Of a stretch of 34,177 nt of DNA, positions 33,242 through 34,177 are shown one piece after another (the first letter of the stretch is position 1; every line of letters begins with the position of its first letter). Position numbers and translations under genes: made by a program. The DNA comes from Betaproteobacteria bacterium. Lineage in GTDB: Bacteria; Pseudomonadota; Gammaproteobacteria; Burkholderiales; Rhodocyclaceae. The notes under the pieces were generated by a model, which was given only the letters and a program-made list of their open reading frames with translations, ran no database searches and was not told the DNA's origin. The stretch spans positions 1-34,177 of the forward strand of contig VGHJ01000030.1 of NCBI GenBank assembly GCA_016868295.1. Reading direction: 5' to 3'.

Positions 33242-34177
33242 GGCAGCACGGCGTCGAGCGCGCCTTGTGTCCCTGAAATCAGCAGCGCGATCTCCTCGTC
33301 GCCGAGAATGTAGGGCGGCATGAAGTACACCGTGTTGCCGAGCGGGCGCAGCAGCAGGCCGCGGTCCAGCGCCGCCTGGTGGAAGCGGCGCGCGAAGAGA
33401 GGATCGTCGGTCCGTGCGTCGAAGGCCCAGATCATGCCGGTGTGGCGGAAGTGCGCCAGGCGAGGGTCGGCGGCGAGCGGTGCGGCGGCGGTGTTGATCT
33501 TCGCGGCGAGGCGGCGGTTGGACTCGATCACTCCGTCGGTCTCGAAAATCCCCAGCGTCGCCAGCGCGGCGCGGCAGGCGAGCGGGTTGCCGGTGTAGGA
33601 GTGCGAGTGCAGGAAGCCGCGCGCCGTGCTGTCGTCGTAAAAGGCGGCGTAGATCGCGTGCGTCGTCATCACCGTCGAGAGCGGCAGGGTGCCGCCGCTG
33701 ATGCCCTTCGAGAGACAGAGGAAGTCCGGCACGATCTCCGCCTGCTCGTGGGCGAAGAACGTGCCGCTGCGGCCGCAGCCGACGGCGATCTCGTCGGCGA
33801 TGAGATGCACGCCGTAGTGGTCGCACAGGGCGCGCGCCCGGCGCAGGTATTCCGGGTCGTGCATGGCCATGCCGGTGGCGCACTGCACGAGCGGCTCGAC
33901 GATGAGCGCCGCGATTTCCCGGTGGTTGTCCGCGAGATAGGCTTCCAAGGCGATGGCGGCCGACACCGCCGCGTCGCGTGGCGTCTGGCCCTCGCCGGAC
34001 AGCCGCCAGTCCGGGCTGGCCACGGTGTCGCAGGCGCGCAGCAGCGGCGCGTAGGCATCGCGGAAGAGGGCGACGTCGGTCACCGCCAGCGCGCCGAGCG
34101 TCTCGCCGTGGTAGCTGCCGGCGAGGCTGACGAAGCGCTGCTTGCCGGGATGTCCCGTGTTGCGCCAGAAGTGGAAG
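33238..34177 (-). CDS. bioA: DAPA aminotransferase (partial)
   Basis: About 312 C-terminal residues; the N-terminus lies beyond the right edge. BioA transfers an amino group from S-adenosylmethionine to 8-amino-7-oxononanoate. Readable are [33 protein letters not shown] (right edge), the PLP Asp in [18 protein letters not shown], the PLP Lys in [15 protein letters not shown] and [12 protein letters not shown]. The ORF continues in frame to the edge. It is the first visible gene of bioA-bioF-bioD. No bioB or bioC is in the window. Confidence 0.95.
   Translation of the reverse strand, partial: FHFWRNTGHPGKQRFVSLAGSYHGETLGALAVTDVALFRDAYAPLLRACDTVASPDWRLSGEGQTPRDAAVSAAIALEAYLADNHREIAALIVEPLVQCATGMAMHDPEYLRRARALCDHYGVHLIADEIAVGCGRSGTFFAHEQAEIVPDFLCLSKGISGGTLPLSTVMTTHAIYAAFYDDSTARGFLHSHSYTGNPLACRAALATLGIFETDGVIESNRRLAAKINTAAAPLAADPRLAHFRHTGMIWAFDARTDDPLFARRFHQAALDRGLLLRPLGNTVYFMPPYILGDEEIALLISGTQGALDAVLP

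Overview
The window looks like a chromosomal segment of a GC-rich betaproteobacterium. Pointers are the strong G/C bias at third codon positions, a DUF2863-type protein (a family I associate with Betaproteobacteria), the ppiC-bolA-yciI-yciB-msrB neighbourhood, and a bioA-bioF-bioD operon. A Rhodocyclales-like relative is my guess, not a demonstrated placement. No rRNA, tRNA, CRISPR array, transposase or phage gene was seen. Genes are packed, with many 4-bp ATGA/GTGA start-stop overlaps, and no gene-free stretch exceeds about 210 bp.

Layout. (1) 1-4512, minus: a metal operon. It runs from a TlpA-like lipoprotein through a 56-aa Cys-rich metal-binding peptide, a Met-rich membrane protein, an HMA-like protein and a Cu(I) P-type ATPase to a SafE/UreH-like membrane protein cut by the window edge. 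(2) 4687-5379, plus: a 57-aa exported peptide and an orphan PrrA/RegA-type response regulator. (3) 5382-9442, minus: a one-helix peptide, a SCO1/SenC copper chaperone, a small anchored protein, an FtsX/LolD-type ABC transporter and a polytopic membrane protein with Cys motifs. (4) 9531-14127, minus: Ser/Thr kinase, PpiC, BolA, YciI, YciB, MsrB and an MFS carrier. (5) 14206-15054, plus: a membrane-anchored LRV-repeat protein. (6) 15063-23862: a catabolic island. An IclR regulator with two SDR genes diverges from xsc, a second ThDP enzyme, a BASS-family carrier, an epimerase-like enzyme and another SDR. (7) 23926-25954: a DUF2863-like gene divergent from a marR and small-membrane-protein pair. 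(8) 26012-29296, minus: rhlE and recQ. (9) 29482-34177: an unknown gene convergent with a PIN-domain gene, which lies at the end of bioA-bioF-bioD-FAD oxidoreductase.

How the parts may work together. Dyads resembling the PrrA/RegA box lie upstream of the response-regulator unit (two in tandem) and upstream of the SCO/ABC unit. In both places the box ends exactly 23 nt before a candidate -10 element. I infer that the regulator controls its own unit and the SCO/ABC unit, and perhaps the divergent copper operon, giving a redox/copper-homeostasis regulon. Separately, the decamer AAAGTCAGTC occurs six times exactly, always in coding DNA, on both strands and in several reading frames. That is far above chance and looks like a genome-wide functional word.
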